A stretch of 64,000 nt of DNA from Variovorax sp. 679 (GTDB taxonomy: Bacteria > Pseudomonadota > Gammaproteobacteria > Burkholderiales > Burkholderiaceae_C). Below, in pieces: positions 61,400-64,000 of the stretch; position 1 is the first letter of the stretch, and the number at the start of each line of letters is the position of its first letter. Under the pieces are notes generated by a model. The model searched no databases. It was not told the DNA's origin and was given only the letters and a program-made list of their open reading frames with translations. A program made the translations under genes and the position numbers. The stretch spans positions 186,001 through 250,000 of the forward strand of contig NZ_RXFS01000003.1 of NCBI RefSeq assembly GCF_003952185.1, read 5' to 3'.

Positions 61400-63838
61400 C
61401 TAGGTCGATCTTTCACCGATGTGGGACGCGTGAACGTCGCTCTTGGCTCCACGCAAGCGCAAGGCGTTGGTGATGACCGAGGCCGAGCTCAGGCTCATCG
61501 CCAGCGCCGCGATCATTGGCGACAGCAGCCATCCGGTGAACGGGAACAGCACCCCTGCGGCCAGCGGCACGCCCAGGGCGTTGTAAAGGAAGGCGAAGCC
61601 GAGGTTTTGCTTCATGTTGGCGATGGTCTGCTCGGAGATGACACGCGCCTGCGCAATGCCGCGCAGGTCGCCCTTGACCAGCGTCACCTGAGCGCTGTTC
61701 ATCGCAACATCGGTGCCGGTACCCATCGCCACGCCAACGTTGGCCTTGGCGAGCGCAGGAGCGTCGTTGATGCCGTCCCCCGCCATCGCGACGATGCGGC
61801 CCTCGCGCTGCAGCCTGTCGACCAGCGCGAGCTTGTCGGCGGGCTTGACTTCGCCGTGCACCTCGTCGATGCCCAGCTTTGCAGCAACGGCCCGGGCCGT
61901 GGTCAGCCCGTCGCCGGTGGCCATGATGACGCGCAGGCCCGAGGCCTTGAGCGCGGCCAGCGCCTCCAGCGTGGTGGGCTTGATCGGGTCCGACACCGCG
62001 AGCAGGCCGGCGGCCTGGCCGTCCACCGCCAGGAACATGACGCTCGCGCCCTCGGCCCGCAGGGCCTCGGCCTGCGGCTTGAGGTCGTCGACCCGCACGC
62101 GCAGCTGTTCCATGAGCGCCGTGTTGCCCAGCGCCAGCTTCCTGCCAGCCACGGCGCCGCTCACGCCGATGCCGCTGCTGGATTCGAAACCCTCGGGCGT
62201 GTCCAGCGTCAGCTGGCGCTCGCGCGCCGCCCGCACGATGGCGTCGGCCAGCGGGTGCTCGCTGCCCTGGTCCAGGCTGGCTGCTAGGCGCAGCACCTCG
62301 TCTGCGGTGAAGCCCGGCGCAGGCACCGCGCGCTCGAACTGCGGCCGGCCTTCCGTCAGGGTGCCGGTCTTGTCGACGATGAGCGCATCGACCTTGCGGA
62401 AGTTCTCGATCGCGGCGGCATCGCGGAACAGCACGCCCTGCGTGGCCGCCTTGCCCGTGGCGACCATGATCGACATCGGCGTCGCGAGGCCGAGCGCACA
62501 GGGGCAGGCGATGATGAGCACCGCCACCGCATTGATGAGGCCGTAGACCCAGCTGGGCTGCGGCCCGAAGAAGCCCCAGGCGAAGAAGGTCAGCACCGCG
62601 ATGGCGATGACCGTCATGACGAAGTAGCCTGCGACCTGATCGGCCATCCGCTGCATCGGTGCCCTGGAGCGCTGGGCCTGCGCGACCATCTGCACGATGC
62701 TCGCGAGCACGGTCTGCGAGCCGACCTTTTCCGACTGCATGACCAGTGCGCCGTTGGTGTTCAGTGTCGCGCCGATGAGCTTGTCGCCCACGCGCTTAGT
62801 CACGGGCAACGGTTCGCCGGTGAGCATCGACTCGTCGACCGCGCTGCTGCCCTCGATCACCACCCCGTCTACGGGTACTTTTTCTCCCGGTCTGACGCGC
62901 AGCTTGTCGCCGACGTGCACATGGCCGATCGGGACGTCTTCCTCGGTGCCGTCGGCGCCGATCCGGCGTGCCGTCTTGGGCGCGAGCCCCAGCAGCGACT
63001 TGATGGCCGCGGAGGTTTGCGAGCGCGCCTTGAGCTCGAGGATCTGGCCCAGCAAGGTGAGCGAGATGATCACCGCCGCCGCTTCGAAGTAGACCGACAC
63101 GCGCCCCATCGATACGAACGACGCGGGAAACACGCCGGGCGCCACCGTGGCCACGACGCTGTAGACAAAGGCGGCGGCCGTGCCCAGGCCGATCAGGGTC
63201 CACATGTTCGGGCTGCGGTTCGCCACCGATTGCACCGCGCGCTCGAAGAACGGCCACCCGGCCCACAGCACGATCGGCACGGTGAGCACGAGCTCGATCC
63301 AGCTTTGCGCGCCCATCTCGAACCACTGCAGACGATGGCCGGCCATGGCAAGCACGGTGACGACGACGGTGAGCGGCAACGTCCAGAAGAAGCGCCGCTT
63401 GAAGTCTTTCAGCTCGGGATCTTCGCCCTCGTCGAGGGTCGGCATCTCGGGCTCCAGCGTCATGCCGCACTTGGGACAGTTGCCCGGGTGGTCCTGCCGG
63501 ATCTCCGGGTGCATGGGGCAGGTGTAGACCGTGCCTTGCGCGGCGGGCTGCGCGGAATCCGCGGGCGCGAGTACGAGCGGGACCGTCTGCTGTTCGCTGC
63601 GCTTTGCATACTTTGCCGGGTTGGCCTCGAACTTGGCCTTGCAGCCCGCACTGCAGAAGTAGACCGACGCGCCTTCGTGCTGCAAGACATGCGGAGACTG
63701 CGCAGTCACCTTCATCCCGCAGACAGGATCCTTCAGCGCCCCATTAGCCACATCAGGCGAATCGGCCGCTGGCGCATGCCCATGTGACGCGGGGTGGCCA
63801 TGGTGGTGTCCTGTTTGTCTGGTGGACATATCGTTCAT
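61400..63838 (-). CDS. copper-translocating P1B-type ATPase
   Basis: This 812-residue inner-membrane copper exporter is of the CopA/SilP-like type. The N-terminus is His-rich (H-H-H-G-H), followed by a YHS/TRASH-like domain ([14 protein letters not shown]) and a heavy-metal-binding motif Y-T-C-P-M-H-P-E-I. There is no classical HMA CxxC domain. The membrane CPC motif is [11 protein letters not shown], the phosphorylation site D-K-T-G-T-L-T-E-G and the hinge [10 protein letters not shown]. The start M-N-D-M-S-T-R-Q is used; a 40-codon extension is open. A separate HMA-domain gene lies just upstream and may supply copper. Confidence 0.97.
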   Translation of the reverse strand: MNDMSTRQTGHHHGHPASHGHAPAADSPDVANGALKDPVCGMKVTAQSPHVLQHEGASVYFCSAGCKAKFEANPAKYAKRSEQQTVPLVLAPADSAQPAAQGTVYTCPMHPEIRQDHPGNCPKCGMTLEPEMPTLDEGEDPELKDFKRRFFWTLPLTVVVTVLAMAGHRLQWFEMGAQSWIELVLTVPIVLWAGWPFFERAVQSVANRSPNMWTLIGLGTAAAFVYSVVATVAPGVFPASFVSMGRVSVYFEAAAVIISLTLLGQILELKARSQTSAAIKSLLGLAPKTARRIGADGTEEDVPIGHVHVGDKLRVRPGEKVPVDGVVIEGSSAVDESMLTGEPLPVTKRVGDKLIGATLNTNGALVMQSEKVGSQTVLASIVQMVAQAQRSRAPMQRMADQVAGYFVMTVIAIAVLTFFAWGFFGPQPSWVYGLINAVAVLIIACPCALGLATPMSIMVATGKAATQGVLFRDAAAIENFRKVDALIVDKTGTLTEGRPQFERAVPAPGFTADEVLRLAASLDQGSEHPLADAIVRAARERQLTLDTPEGFESSSGIGVSGAVAGRKLALGNTALMEQLRVRVDDLKPQAEALRAEGASVMFLAVDGQAAGLLAVSDPIKPTTLEALAALKASGLRVIMATGDGLTTARAVAAKLGIDEVHGEVKPADKLALVDRLQREGRIVAMAGDGINDAPALAKANVGVAMGTGTDVAMNSAQVTLVKGDLRGIAQARVISEQTIANMKQNLGFAFLYNALGVPLAAGVLFPFTGWLLSPMIAALAMSLSSASVITNALRLRGAKSDVHASHIGERST

Positions 63839-63917
63839 TCGAGTTCTCCGACAAGAAATTGAGAGACAGCTGGCAGGCCGGCGGTGCACCCGCAGCCTGC
63901 CGGGCTGCGCGGGCCAA

Positions 63918-64000
63918 CTATTTCGGTGGGTACCCCGCTTCCGCCAAGGCGGCAGCAACGGTCGCGCGATCCTCCGTGGTTTCGATGCGCACAGTCCGGG
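63918..64000 (-). CDS. 3' end of a heavy-metal-associated (HMA/CopZ-like) protein
   Basis: The minus frame enters from the window edge and reads [18 protein letters not shown], then A-E-A-G-Y-P-P-K and a TAG stop at 63920-63918. This is the usual last strand and helix of a ferredoxin-like HMA copper-binding domain (A-L-x-E-A-G-Y). The CxxC part would lie beyond the window. It is 79 bp upstream of the copper ATPase start on the same strand, as copZ-copA pairs often are. Confidence 0.7.
   Translation of the reverse strand, partial: RTVRIETTEDRATVAAALAEAGYPPK

Larger units (their letters stand above)
42157..64000. mobile_element. genomic island (left end in ttcA, right end outside window)
   Basis: From the break in ttcA onward, GC drops from the high-60s percent typical of the left half, most clearly in 42.2-54.7 kb. 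Gene content changes to orphan regulators, paralogous phosphatase cassettes, defence-type genes, pseudogene fragments and metal-resistance cargo. No integrase, transposase or conjugation gene is seen up to the window end, so the mobility genes and the other half of ttcA should lie to the right. The extent is inferred. Confidence 0.5.

Noticed and set aside
42157..64000. Integrase, transposase, conjugation genes or the 3' half of ttcA
   Set aside because: None was found in this stretch; the island call rests on the gene break and content only.

Overview
The window looks like a chromosome segment of a high-GC betaproteobacterium of the Comamonadaceae, most like Variovorax. The reasons are the overall GC richness, families common in that group (DUF2917, DUF6279, DUF2905, DUF5329), a TauD-type sulfonate operon, and a folB-like gene lying near ttcA. 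Species identity is an inference; no ribosomal RNA or tRNA gene was seen.

Region 1 (1-6.3 kb) is an accessory patch. It has a FecI-like sigma factor with a Fur-box-like site and the start of a probable fecR, remnants of a LysR gene and of a TniQ-like gene, one large Rhs/YD-repeat protein with a Cys-rich variable tail, a small membrane protein directly behind it, and an IS5-like end remnant.

Region 2 (6.3-42.15 kb) is ordinary core chromosome. It holds glmS and glmU flanking an Lrp regulator, a DUF6279 lipoprotein, an FNR-like regulator next to a BLUF photosensor, LysR and DUF2917 genes, 5-formyl-THF cyclo-ligase, a lytic transglycosylase, MgtC, a GST, OmpW, cca and a hybrid histidine kinase. 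It continues with an overlapping otsB-GH15-otsA trehalose operon, a MocR regulator, a TM2/TPR protein, a ROK kinase, a HisN-like phosphatase, a taurine/sulfonate ABC-TauD operon, a 640-bp inverted-repeat element, a MidA-type methyltransferase, an SDR-FolB pair, MFS/LysR, and the first 60 or so codons of ttcA.

Region 3 (about 42.16 kb to the window end) begins where ttcA is broken inside its PP-loop motif. Base composition and gene content change sharply here, so this is read as a genomic island whose other end lies outside the window. Its left part is rich in conflict-type genes. First comes a C-protein-like HTH regulator. Then comes a duplicated cassette of calcineurin-like phosphoesterases, HAD phosphatases of the RNA-repair-associated type, and MbcA/ParS antitoxin domains, one free and one fused to a phosphoesterase. 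A second cluster follows, with an XRE regulator, an ImmA/IrrE protease and a PIN-like nuclease divergent from an sce7726-family nuclease-like protein and a T4-type beta protein. The right part carries metabolic and metal cargo: carbonic anhydrase, a cupredoxin, a polar amino-acid ABC transporter with a Cys/Met PLP lyase and a divergent LysR, and a copper P-type ATPase with an upstream HMA-domain protein.

The best candidates for an undescribed system are the duplicated phosphoesterase/ParS/HAD cassette (44.15-47.99 kb) and the ImmA-PIN / sce7726-beta cluster (50.36-54.25 kb). Function is inferred from domains and gene order only.
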